Source: Rhyacophila brunnea
Taxonomy: Eukaryota > Arthropoda > Insecta > Trichoptera > Rhyacophilidae
Reading direction: 5' to 3'
NCBI GenBank assembly: GCA_022495005.1
Contig: JAGYXB010002069.1
Span: 1,488,001-1,552,000 of the forward strand
DNA length: 64,000 nt
Shown piece after piece: positions 46,169 through 56,020 of this stretch; position 1 is the stretch's first letter, and the number at the start of each line of letters is the position of its first letter. The position numbers and the translations under genes were made by a program. The notes beneath the pieces were generated by a model. The model made no database searches. It saw only the letters and a program-made list of their open reading frames with translations, and was not told where the DNA came from.

Positions 46169-47372
46169 ACCCTTCAAAATGGAAGATGATCATAATAATC
46201 CTGAGCAAGAAGCCGATGATATTTTATTTTCGACACAAGAATCCGAAGATGAGAAAATTATTGAAATAAAATAAAAAATCTAAAAAACACTATTATAGAA
46301 TTTATGATGAGATGACCCTGAAAATGATGACCGTGAATAGTGATGACCCTGAATAGTGAAGACTGAATTCTAAGTGAAAAAATACATCAATAATAATAAA
46401 AGTGAAAAAAATACTTATATATAATATAATAATATAAAAAATAAATAAATATTGTTGGGTGACAGCCCTGAGTGAAAAATATATCGTAGTTTTCCATGAA
46501 AAATTAATACAATCTATGTTACCATACATAATATGTGAGTATTACTATACATTATATGTTTATTTCAACTTTTTCTATTTTTTTTAGTTTTTTAAAAATG
46601 TGTGGCATATAGGTGTTAATTTGATTTTAACTCTTGGCGATAGAGTGGTTAAGACAAATTACTCTGATTAAAACGTAGGTTAAAGGATTATTTATCGTTT
46701 TACGGAAAAACAGCATTATTTCTTTTTTCATGTATATGTTATAAACATGATTGTTTATCTGAAATGTTAAACTGCCAATATCGCCAAACGTCGTTTTCAG
46801 GATAACGCTCGTTTTCCGGATATGGACTCAATTATTCCAAAAATAACGAATGTTTCATCTAAAATAATATGTTTTTGGAGTTACGATTGTTCCGCACAAA
46901 ATAGAAATAACACACTTTCAAATGCTCTATTAAACGTGGCGGTTAAAAACAAAATAACCATTCTTCAAAATTACCTCCTTAAAGGACATGCACAAATGGA
47001 AGCAGCAGACTCAATGCACTCGACTATTGAGAAACGTATTTGACACCATATTAACATCAACGTATCTGCTGATTATGTTGATTATTGAAAAACCGCTCCA
47101 TCTCCCCCATATAATGTTGAATAACTTTACCACACCTTTTTCAAAGATTTTTTAAAAATAAAACATTACTCGTCGGTCTGGAAAGTGGGTGACCCGCAAG
47201 TAACACATTTGAAAGCTCTCAATTACATAAATTATATAAATTAAGACACACTGAACAACATTGAATAATATCCAGGCTATAAACATTTCACACAGTTTCA
47301 ACAATTGCAAACACTAAAACAAAGTTTGCACTATTATAATAAACTACCACACGAATGATTAAAATAATATAA
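46169..47372 (+). pseudogene. Third, decayed member of the CGTC-transposon transposase family
   Basis: An ATG at 46180 opens 31 codons of acidic sequence (M-E-D-D-H-N-N-P-E-Q-E-A..), like a transposase N-terminus. After about 560 bp of noncoding DNA, the frame at 46822-47043 has S-Y-D-C-S-A-Q-N-R-N and G-H-A-Q-M-E-A-A-D-S-M-H-S-T-I-E-K, which align with the second Asp block and the G-H block of the other copies. Further fragments, K-V-G-D-P-Q-V-T-H-L-K-A-L (about 47180-47220) and F-Q-Q-L-Q-T-L-K (about 47297-47320), match the C-terminus of the outer element. Large parts are missing. LTR F joins its 5' side. No inverted repeats were found. Confidence 0.65.
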
Positions 47373-47810
47373 TTTGAAGGACTTACTATTTCGTTGCAGT
47401 GTCATATTTAGTTTTTAGCTGGTAAGGCAATTTGAGTAAATAACTACTGTTAAATTTTATTTTAAAGGCTTTCGTAAGTTATATTAAGTATAAGTATGCA
47501 TCATTTTTAAACTCATTAGCCCCAGTTTCGTAATATTTTTTTTTAAGAAGTTTTTGTTTAATAATGTGCTCAAGAAATATGTGTATCTCCATACAAATAT
47601 GCATTTTAAGTTGTGAAAAATGTGTATCTCCATTTTGACTATTTTTTCGAAATTTTATATTCATTTTATGTTTCTTCATCTATTTGTAATATTCTCTGTA
47701 TGTTTTATTTTATTTAAATATATTATTGACAAAATTATACTATTTTTTGTCTCTCCTGTATAGTAGTGTTTTTGGAGTTACACAATTTTCTAGTTGACGA
47801 TATGACGATA
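47373..47810. other. AT-rich stretch without recognisable gene
   Basis: No frame with homology. GTGTATCTCCAT occurs twice (about 47580 and 47622). It is possibly the 3' remainder of the decayed transposon. Confidence 0.3.
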
Positions 47811-48050
47811 TGCCGCTAAATTTCACAACCCGCTATGCACCGAGAAAATCAATAAAAACTTTTTGAATGTTTCAGTAGTGTTACAGCGGGAATTGATAGA
47901 CGCATTGATTTCGTTCCATAAATGAGTCAATCGTAGCGGACTTTGAAAGAGGTGATAAAATTTTCATGTAGAGATTTTAATAATGAATCCATTGATAATA
48001 TCTTAATTATTTCAAAAAAGTGTTAGAGCGGGTTTTGAAATTTAGCGACA
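47811..48050. mobile_element. 240-bp MITE at the end of the ALKBH1-like gene
   Basis: The inverted ends TGCCGCTAAATTTCACAACC (47811) and the complement of GGTTTTGAAATTTAGCGACA (ending 48050) match at 22 of 24 positions. There is no coding capacity. Its right terminal repeat contains the last two codons and the stop of the minus-strand ALKBH1-like frame. No clear target duplication. Confidence 0.6.
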
Positions 48051-48373
48051 TTGTTGATTTTTATATAAAATCTGTGAAAAATTAATATTAATTCTAGAAT
48101 CTCCTAAATATTCTTCAAAGGGTTTCCAAAACTGTTCTTGACAAACATGAAAATCTGTGCTGTTTTCAAACCATTTGAATAGGAAACTGCTGCTTGCTTC
48201 GTCATGACTAATCTCATGACACGATTCTGTCTCGGCGGGTGCAACTCTCGGTACAGCATGACATCCTGGACTCCGTAGACATGATAACAATGTCCCCGCT
48301 GTGTAGATATAGTGCCATCGGTTTTGTTTCTTTTGATTCTCCATCAATGAGGAATATCGCTGATTGACCAAAA
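48042..48373 (-). pseudogene. ALKBH1: ALKBH1-like gene, last exon (with frameshift)
   Basis: Read on the minus strand, a tttacag acceptor precedes the exon. Its first base completes a Ser codon with the upstream exon to give S-F-G-Q-S-A-I-F-L, then K-P-M-A-L-Y-L-H-S-G-D-I-V-I-M-S. This is the ALKBH1 (AlkB homologue 1, Fe(II)/2-oxoglutarate dioxygenase) core. After M-S-T-E-S the homology moves to the next frame: C-H-A-V-P-R-V-A-P, with the distal iron-ligand His, to S-R-I-N-I-N-F. A net loss of 2 bases (mod 3) at about 48257-48270 is implied. The frame ends in the MITE terminal repeat. ALKBH1 acts on methylated DNA/tRNA in nucleus and mitochondria. The gene is intron-bearing, hence the native locus. 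Whether the frameshift is real or a sequencing error is open. Confidence 0.8.
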
Positions 48374-49338
48374 CTGTAAATAGAGAGAATATATTGGAAA
48401 TTTTAGTATTTAATTAGTGTGAGAATAATAAAACAGTACATATAAATATAAAATTAAGGCCCAAAGCCCACGGAAGGCGCTTGTCATAAATTTTACCTCG
48501 AGAGCCTCGACCGCTAGCTAAAATACAATACATTCTAACAGTGCAAAACACGCTATGTATGTCCCGCCAAGACTGAGTGCGGGCAACCATTTTTGTTAAA
48601 TGGTAAGAGCCTCTTACGCCACCGACATCTTTTTTGTTATCCATCTGAAATTTTCACCTATCAGTTCTTTGTGGTCAGTTTCCAGATAGAAATGTAAATA
48701 AAAATGCCGTCCATCTACTTTCCAAGATAATTAAAGGCAAACATTTCATGACATCGCCTGCCAAGTGCGGTGGGCAATCTCCAGCTGTATGGGTTGAGTG
48801 TGCCATGACATAAACTCCCTGCAAAGTTTACACCCTAAACTGCCTTCAGTCAACTCTCCATCCAAGACTTCCCCCAGATTTCACTACCTGATGTAATGCG
48901 GATTTTATTCAGTTACTATCATCGGTATTAAGATGTCAAGAGGCAAAACCCAAGACACCAAAACTGAATTATATGAAATGATACAAAGCTCTTATCAATT
49001 TTCACCGAGTAGGTGCTGGAATAATATTAATGGGGTGGTCTATTAATTATTGTATTATAAATTATATTATGAATTTAGCAACTGAGGTATCGCCTTAATG
49101 AATTTAGCTGTTAATATTGTTTAAATAAGTACGTCATTCAATACAGAACTACATTAGCATATTATGCAATGCAATTGATATGAAATGTAGAGTAAAAAAC
49201 AACGAGAGAAGAGTAAAAAGCAACACATAAATTTGAGCCTATTGTAGGATTCAAATCCGCGAAAGGCTTAAGATGAGGGCATTCTGCTAGTATTCCACTG
49301 CAGGTTTCTCTGAAATTAATAGGATATAATATAATCAC
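48374..49338 (-). other. Intron of the ALKBH1-like gene
   Basis: 965 bp between a GTGATT donor and a TTTACAG acceptor, on the minus strand. It contains a frame at 48414-48644 (minus) with no recognised homology. A tRNA B-box-like stretch lies at about 49252. Confidence 0.6.
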
Positions 49339-49532
49339 CTTAACGACAGTAGCGGAGCGTCCAAATTCCCTTCAGAATGGTCAGTGTGTGGCGCTAGTGG
49401 TGAGTCCACATGGTAATAATTCACAATAGATGCTTGAGGAATGAATTCATTGAAGCCGCACCATTTGTTGATAATCTTACATAATTCTGCAAGGGCGGAG
49501 GGGAACCAATGTCTATTTTCTTCAGTGTAATG
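49339..49532 (-). CDS. ALKBH1: ALKBH1-like gene, internal exon
   Basis: A 194-bp exon with a cttttcag acceptor and a gtgatt donor on the minus strand. It encodes H-Y-T-E-E-N-R-H-W-F-P-S-A-L, G-F-N-E-F-I-P-Q-A-S-I-V-N-Y-Y and P-L-A-P-H-T-D-H-S-E-G-N, then A-P-L-L-S-L. The I-V-N-Y-Y block and the H-x-D iron ligands in P-H-T-D-H-S-E are diagnostic of ALKBH1. The splice phase leaves two bases (AG) that join the first T of the next exon to give Ser, continuing L-L-S-L-S-F-G-Q-S-A. It is too short for the track of long frames but is the strongest host-coding signal in this part. The preceding exon, expected to carry a G-Y-H-x-N-W motif, was not found. Confidence 0.88.
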
Positions 49533-50022
49533 CTGAAAAGTAATAAATATTCAATTAATCAATGAAACTAGTTAAAGTTATGAATTCAATTATAATGGTG
49601 AGGAACACAAATGGTAAAATTAATATTAAGTTTGCCAATATTACAACGCTCCTTTGATTGAGAAGTTGACGAAAGCAGAGTTTTATAAAAATAAACCTTA
49701 TAGCATGGATTTACTGGCAACAATAACGCATAACAATAAACGACAATAAATGTTTACACACAAAAGTGCTAACTCGCGAATTTCATTCTTGAAGCGTAAC
49801 TGAATGCGTTTATCGTCGATGGGTGGTACTATTTGATAGATTGTCACAGAGCGCGTGCAGTGTGGTTTATATTTTTTCAATTTTATATATTAAAGTTCGC
49901 CACAATCATTCTACTGCGGATGCGCATATGTCGCACAAATTGTAACTATTGAGTGAAAATTCAGAAGAATTCATCTTGCAACTAGCACAATAATATATGC
50001 GTTTACATTTGCATTTTATTAT
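49533..50022. other. Presumed ALKBH1 intron, no gene seen
   Basis: AT-rich. A minus-strand frame at 49698-49880 has no recognisable motifs. Confidence 0.4.
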
Positions 50023-50418
50023 GGTGGCGACCATATCGTCGGTGTTTTGTAAAAAGGGCGAATCAACCATTTTGGCGAAATCGAGATTTTAATGAAAATA
50101 CAATATGTACCCCACTGGCTTTGTTGTGTAAAAACGGCGAATTTTTATCTCCACAGGAAAGTACTTAAAAACGATAATCGACTAAAATTAAATTAATTAA
50201 AATTACGAAATAAAAAGCAAATGTGACATATTAGGCCTTATAATAATACCTATTATAATGACAGTATTTTTTCTAAGCTTTGTTATAAACTTGTTAGATA
50301 TTTACAATCATCTACAGGTAAAAAACAAATAAATGTCAAAAGTTAAAAATCCTCCTGTAAAGTAGCATTTTGGTTAATTCGCCCTTTTTACAAAACTCCG
50401 ACGATATGTACTGCCACC
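50023..50418. mobile_element. 396-bp MITE with ~46-bp inverted ends
   Basis: The left end GGTGGCGACCATATCGTCGG.. and the right end (..CCGACGATATGTACTGCCACC) are inverted copies with a few mismatches, continuing through TTTTGTAAAAAGGGCGAAT. There is no coding frame. It lies in presumed intronic DNA of the ALKBH1-like gene. Confidence 0.75.
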
Positions 50419-50804
50419 AGTAAATCCATACACATATAAACGGCTATTAATCCAAGAGAGAATCTTGCAAAAGATCATAGTTTATGGAATTATTTGTGTT
50501 TAATAAAATGCAATATTATTTCAGAAACGATAATACTATGGCCACACTTTTTTTTTTTTTTTTTCTAGGATCGACTAGTTGATAAAATTATTTATGGCGA
50601 TCGACTGATATAATAATAGTCGAGCTCGGTTATTGCCATCACGGATATAGCGAGATCTCGGATGTAATGAGGAAACATTCGTTGACATTTTAGTTTATGA
50701 TTTTCTCCATACATTTATAACGAGCTACTTACCGGGTATACCGAGCTAAAATAAGATCAAAAATTTTCTTAAAACTGTTAATGTGTCTATCATTTAAGTA
50801 CGAT
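50419..50804. other. Noncoding stretch with T run
   Basis: Contains a T run at 50550-50566 followed by GATCGACTAGTTGATA and a related GATCGACTGATA about 40 bp later. There is no gene. Confidence 0.3.
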
Positions 50805-50975
50805 CCAAGTACACTTGGACCGAGTGCCATCCAAGTGCACTCGTATGAGACATCTTCGTACTAATTATTCCTATCCAAGCTACTTGGACCGCATCCTACT
50901 CATCCAAGTTAGCTTGGATAGGAAAAATTAGTATGAAGCTGTCGCTTAGATGGCACTCGGTCCAAGTGTACTTGG
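50805..50975. repeat. 171-bp foldback (long imperfect hairpin)
   Basis: The two arms starting CCAAGTACACTTGGACCGAG and ending with its complement pair over roughly 75-80 bp, with a loop around GCATCCTACTC. Within the arms the motif CCAAGT/ACTTGG recurs and itself forms short palindromes (CCAAGTACACTTGG). It could be a foldback MITE or a transcribed hairpin. Confidence 0.8.
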
Positions 50976-50992
50976 CTTTAGACATTTCGGAA

Positions 50993-51202
50993 GGTACGTA
51001 TCGAAAGGGCGGACGATAGAATTGGCCATGGATGCACTATTTTTCAAAATGTTAAACACAATGAATAATTAATGATTGAAAATTATAAAACATGCTATAA
51101 ACACACAATAAAATTTCCAAGAACTATATAAATGAATCAATAAAATGATTAAAGAGTCAGCGTACACATTTCTATCGCCCGCCCTTTCGATACATAGGTA
51201 CC
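50993..51202. mobile_element. ~210-bp MITE
   Basis: Inverted ends TATCGAAAGGGCGGACGATA at 50999 and the complement ending at 51192, with one mismatch over 23 bp; the repeat extends with a small gap to GGTAC/GTACC. There is no coding capacity. Confidence 0.7.
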
Positions 51203-51650
51203 TACTTATCAATACTTTTTTTTTCCTTCCTGCACCTTGCCGATATAATTATGTGATGTGATATCTAACAAAAAAATCATAAATCTACTTCAATTTTAAC
51301 AGTGGGCACAAAAATGTTTGCGAAACGTCACCGCCCGCGAAACCGGGGTCGGGTATCACTACTCTAGTGGATAATAATCTAACAATCAATATAGGTAGTA
51401 AGAATCCCTACTAGTAAAAGTCACATAAGAAAAGGTTGCCATTACTAGCACGCCTATTGTAGGCTTTCTTGTTTAGTCGAGGGCTACATCCCGTTGCATC
51501 CTGTTTTCACCCGGCTGTGTCCGGTATAACTGTAATGTACCAAATGCAAGCATTGCAGTGCACCTGTATGATGTTAGACAAACTGCTGCTGATTATAATA
51601 AAAATTGCATGCTTATATAAGTTTTATTAGCCTCACAAATAGAGGACTTT
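51203..51650. other. Noncoding, no gene seen
   Basis: Mixed AT-rich sequence. I see no repeat structure or exon. Confidence 0.3.
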
Positions 51651-52021
51651 GAGCCTGTCCACATGGCGCGCTCTCCAGGTACATGTGACCCAATTCAGCT
51701 GTCCACAAGCACTCGCGCGTGACGACTCTCGCACAACGTTTACAGCCATTACAAAATGAAATACGACCGCTTGGTGCTCGAACGCGAGACTTTTTATTGC
51801 TACTCCCAAATAAATTACACCACCTAGGTTGTAGAGTGCCGAGAATAGGTATTGGAAGTATTCGCGAAATACAAAATCTCACAGGACTATCACCATTGAG
51901 TACACTCGCGTTTGTTTTTGTATGCCGATCACCCAATTGTTTCAAACACGCAAACTACGCCGCATCTGGACGGAAGACATTTGTGGTTGTCGAGCGTAAA
52001 TCGCGCCATGTGGACAGGCTC
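51651..52021. mobile_element. 371-bp MITE with 20-bp inverted ends
   Basis: GAGCCTGTCCACATGGCGCG at 51651 is repeated in inverted form ending at 52021 (CGCGCCATGTGGACAGGCTC). The interior also has partly inverted CACCCAATT/AATTGGGT segments. The frames at 51613-51945 and 51719-52096 lie in this repeat and are not genes. Confidence 0.8.
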
Positions 52022-52205
52022 TTACTGTATGATGATATCCAAAAGTACACCATCTCAATTTTTATTAACTACCTACCTACTTTATTTTTCTCTTAATAAC
52101 AAGTCGCTGTGAATGTAGACATTTATTTCATGAGGTTTCTTGGGAAAATCTCAGTCATCTCACTACCCAATACCTTTGGCCTAGACCAGAAAAAGGATTT
52201 TCTAT

Positions 52206-52373
52206 ACAAGTCGGTTACGGAGAAGCGAGGCGGGAACCGCGCTAACTGTCATGGCCGATTTTGGCGAAATTCATTAATTCAAGAAAGAAAACCTAACCCA
52301 ACCAAACAAATAATCCAGTATATCGGCTATTTTCAAAATGTGTTAACCGTTGGCTTCGTCATAACCGACTTGT
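52206..52373. mobile_element. 168-bp MITE
   Basis: ACAAGTCGGTTACGGAGAAGC at the left and the inverted form (GCTTCGTCATAACCGACTTGT) at the right match at 19 of 21 positions. There is no coding frame. Confidence 0.7.
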
Positions 52374-52410
52374 AACGGTTTTTTTTTAAATGTATGTAGG
52401 TATAACAAAC

Positions 52411-52538
52411 CTTTCCGAGACGAAAAGATAAAAGCCCGCCATGGCCTTTGCTGTGATGCTAATGGTATCAATCCGCGCTGCTGAGGTTTTGCAATTTGCA
52501 GCGACCGTTCACCAGATTTCTTCAATTCGGAGTGGTTT
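52411..52538 (-). CDS. Candidate upstream exon of the ALKBH1-like gene
   Basis: On the minus strand a 128-bp segment between a TTATTTCAG acceptor and an AAAG/GTTTGT donor is open in one frame only: N-H-S-E-L-K-K, then G-L-I-P-L and W-R-A-F-I-F. ALKBH1 proteins have a G-L-x-P-x-x-x-W segment in their N-terminal half, and the strand and order fit, but the match is short. The exon that should lie between this and 49532 was not found. Confidence 0.35.
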
Positions 52539-53614
52539 CTGAAATAAATGATTTGACAATCGTTAGACACACGAAGAAATAATGGTGTATATAAAATACC
52601 TATACCTAGATAGGAAAACAAACAGCTATCCCCATCAATGAGATCAAAATGAAATAACTGCAAAGTAAACTTACGGCTTGATCACTAATAACATGTGATA
52701 ATAACATTGATTTGTGTAGATTGAACACAAAAAACAAATCTGGTGGTGGCAGGTAGGACCCTCGGGCCTCGACTTGTGATGTTTAAAATCACATAACATC
52801 GTATTATTCATTCGAAATTAATTAGACGCTGGACGAGGAAATACGTTCCCGAAAAGTATATTAGTCTACGCGTTGCCGGTAACGAGAAGGTAGAATCGAA
52901 AAAGAAGCAGATCAAAGAACGCTGATCTGTGTTGTGTTGCCCTCTGATAAAATATTAAATATACCAAGTATATAACAATTTTTTCCCTAGTCATTTTTCG
53001 GCTTTTTTTATGTAATATGTTTTTTTCATTGTAATCTACAAAGCTAAATTAATATCTATTGAATTTATATTATAACTTACTAAATTAACTGTTTTTAAAC
53101 TTCGTAATTTTTATATAAAACATTCTTACGGTAATAATGTTAATAGCGCTTAGGTACCTATTTGTAAATTAACATTAAATAAATCCACACCAGAGAGATC
53201 AATCTCTTTGATCCACACTGTATTTTCCTGTTTTGTGTGATTTGTATGGATTTCATAATAGTAACTTTGTACCTATATTATTATTATTTAAATTAAAATA
53301 TAAAATAATGACATTGACCAACGCCATCTTTAGATTAATAAGGCCTGAGTAGGTATATATTTTTACACAAGCAACGAGTGGTCCACTGTTCAGCTGTCAA
53401 AATCAGATCCCAGATTGCTTGACATATTGATTCGCTCTTTCTCGTTTCAAATTGAATTATAAAAAAATCTCAAATCAAGTATATTAACTATCAGTGTTAT
53501 TAAAAAACACCTACTATACATTCCTGTTCTTCATCAGCTGTCTAGTACTTCACACAAAAACCGGTGGTAATATCGATTTCCAAAAAATATGTAGCTTTTA
53601 TCTATGCATTACAT
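52539..53614. other. AT-rich region without recognisable gene
   Basis: No frame with homology. AGAGATCAATCTCT (53193-53206) is a short palindrome. The first exon of the ALKBH1-like gene may lie here or beyond, but I cannot identify it. Confidence 0.3.
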
Positions 53615-55477
53615 CAGTGCTCTGCCACCGGTGTGCCGTGAGACGATGCTAGGTGTGCCGCGGCGCATTTCTTCAAAAAAAAAAAAAACGACGCAAATAA
53701 ATTTGTATATTATTCGAATTTGACTTTGAAGTCCTTGAGATAGGGTTTGCTCTTTCTTCTTCGCGTGAGGTTATATTCTACTAATTTATTTTCCTTTTTC
53801 TTTTCGTTGGTCATTCCTCCCTTTTTATTTACTGGTCATACCCGCGCGCCTTTTTTCTCTACAAAAAATGTACCAAGGACCTACCATTGAAAACAAGCAT
53901 TGAATTTTGGATCAGGCTCAAAAATATTTAACTTTGCTGCAAAATAAATTTCATCATTACGACTGGATTCGAAACCCTTTTGCAATCAATGCCGAAAATT
54001 CTATAGAGACGCTTTCCCTATAAATCCGAGAGGAATTTGTTAAATTGAGGAACGACGGGATGCTAAAACAGAACTTCGCCGATATTCCATTGGCTATTTT
54101 CTAGATTTAGGCTATTGCAGTCCAGTTCCCATTTTATTCGAAATAATTTCTTAGTGTGAAAAGTTTTTCCAAAAATGATAAGCAGTCGTGCTCGAAGGGT
54201 CTTGACCAACGTTCCCTCTAATTTTTCTATTGTATGTGCGGATCATCAACGCATCTGAGCAGTGGTGTACCTAGGGCATAACTTAGGGTTTTACACCCCC
54301 CTCCCCCACACAAACACACATATACAATTTTTCATTACGGAAGCTTCGTCTGATGTAAACATAACCATTCTGTAATTGTCACTATAAAAGTTTTTTACGG
54401 CTGAAAAAATGCAATTGGTATCACAAGAACACAATTTTATTATTCCCGCAAAAATAGTCTTGTAATTCATCCCGTACCTATCGATATTTGACGTACAAAA
54501 TTATAATTGTTTGCACAGATATATCCGTACTTTCATTAACAATTAATTAATGTATGAAACCGAGACTTCCGTAATTCGTCAAAAAATATTTTTTAATGAC
54601 TGCGTTAATGCATTCAACATTCGAGCGAAACTAAAATATGGCAAAGGAAACTTTCTTTTACAATATTTTTGTGTGAGGACTGTGCGGGGGATGAAAATAT
54701 GTGTGCGGTCACATTTTGGTAGGTGTGCGCGCGCATACGCGCACACCTTAAAGGGAACATTAGTCTTGACCAAGAACTTCTGGTTGCCCTTTCAAATATC
54801 AAGCCAAAAAAAAACCCCTTTATGATTCATTGAAACAAGCTCTGGTATGTTATTGTATTGATATTACAAATACACGGACATATTATGTAAATTTAGTTCT
54901 TCCTCGTGTGTTATGTATATTTGATTATTTATCAAATAAAAAAATAGATTAATGTAATTTTGGTGCATGGCCGCTGCCACCACAAGGGGGGGGGGCTGAC
55001 AGAGCTCTAGCCTGGGGGCCCAGGCTCAGGGGGAGTCGGCGTGGCAGATCAACCAGATAAGTGAGATAAACACAAATTACAAATTTCCTCTAATAGTAAA
55101 AAAAAAAGTCTATTTTGGCGCTATTTTACAACTTTCGTATTAATATTTCCAAATATACAATTGAGGGGTTGTGGGGTCGACAATAATTAATTATTTTTAA
55201 CCCGACAACTAACCATAATGCAAGTGGATGTATTTAAAATATAAAAAATCGTTAAACATACAATGAATACCATTAATTTTACCTCAAACACTAAAGTATC
55301 ACACTGTCTTTAACCTTAGCGATAGGTAGGGGGCCCCGCCAAATATAGTGACCTGGAGTCCCGCTTCAGGATGTGGGGTTCATGTTTTGGTGGATAAAAT
55401 GTTTTACGTGTGGTGTGCCACGGAATTCTGGGAAAACCTTTGGTGTGCCATGGGTGAGAAAAGGTTGCGGAGCACTG
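53615..55477 (+). mobile_element. hAT transposon remnant (1863 bp) with 8-bp target duplication
   Basis: The ends CAGTGCTCTGCCACC and (complement of the right end) CAGTGCTCCGCAACC are hAT-type inverted repeats. CATTACAT flanks both sides exactly (53607-53614, 55478-55485), the 8-bp duplication of hAT elements. Inside, 53961-54104 encodes the C-terminal hallmark of ZBED5-like hAT transposases (D-W-I-R-N-P-F, then L-R-N-D-G-M-L-K-Q) with one in-frame stop. Most of the transposase is gone, and a smaller element is nested within. Confidence 0.9.
54208..54763. mobile_element. Nested hAT-type MITE (556 bp)
   Basis: It is flanked by an 8-bp duplication TCTTGACC (54200-54207 and 54764-54771). The ends are similar inverted sequences (AACGTTCCCTCTAA; complement of right end CTAATGTTCCCTTTAA). 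Near the right end lies a strong hairpin, GGTGTGCGCG-CGCATA-CGCGCACACC. The CAGTGGTGTACCTAGG at 54260 looks like the end of yet another element. There is no real gene; the frame at 54550-54825 crosses the boundary. Confidence 0.8.
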
Positions 55478-55485
55478 CATTACAT

Positions 55486-56007
55486 TATTGTAAAAGGTGT
55501 GTATTATTCATCATGTAACTCATATATTGAAATCAAACCATTCCCTGTGTGAACACGACAGAGGCGTCAGTATGAGCACTCTATAGAACAATGACAGGTC
55601 ATCCATAGGCAACAACGGGAGTGGCGGAAAAGGTAAGACCAGTCGTTGTGAATGCATCGGCTTTCTACTTGAGTCGGCAATGCATTGACAGAAGGAGGTT
55701 GGACATTGACATAATTTTCAGAAAACAAGTTTAATTTTCATACCAAATCGGCTGGTAGATGTCAATGTTATACACAACAAAAACAGCCTCATCCAAAGAG
55801 TTTATTGAAGACTATCAAGGCGACGTCCAATCTGGGCCCTCTTTTTGGGATCATCGCATTTTTCCAAAGAGATTGGACTCCTCCCAGTCCTCCTCAGTCT
55901 AATCTCTTTGCATTTTTCTCATTTTTGAGATTTAAATGCCATTTTGTTCAACAGAGGAAGTTCTCAAAAATGGTAAGTGGGTATCATTAAAACTAACAAC
56001 AAGAAAG
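55486..56007. other. Unassigned flank upstream of Jockey-3
   Basis: There is no supported gene. A segment with an acceptor-like TTTTGTTCAACAG and a donor-like AAAATG/GTAAGT (about 55940-55976) is present, but no homology supports an exon. Confidence 0.3.
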
Positions 56008-56020
56008 AGATTGAAGACAA

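Noticed and set aside
48414..48644. Minus-strand frame of 76 codons within the ALKBH1 intron
   Set aside because: No homology, and it falls between well-phased exons; an alternative exon cannot be excluded but is not supported.
51719..52096. 125-codon plus-strand frame
   Set aside because: It starts inside and runs past a MITE with clear inverted ends.
54550..54825. 91-codon plus-strand frame
   Set aside because: It crosses the right boundary of the nested MITE and consists partly of its hairpin.
55936..56020. ATG-initiated N-terminus fused to the Jockey-3 frame
   Set aside because: This part lies outside the 13-bp duplication, so it is flanking DNA read through by chance; the acceptor/donor-like pair around it has no coding support.
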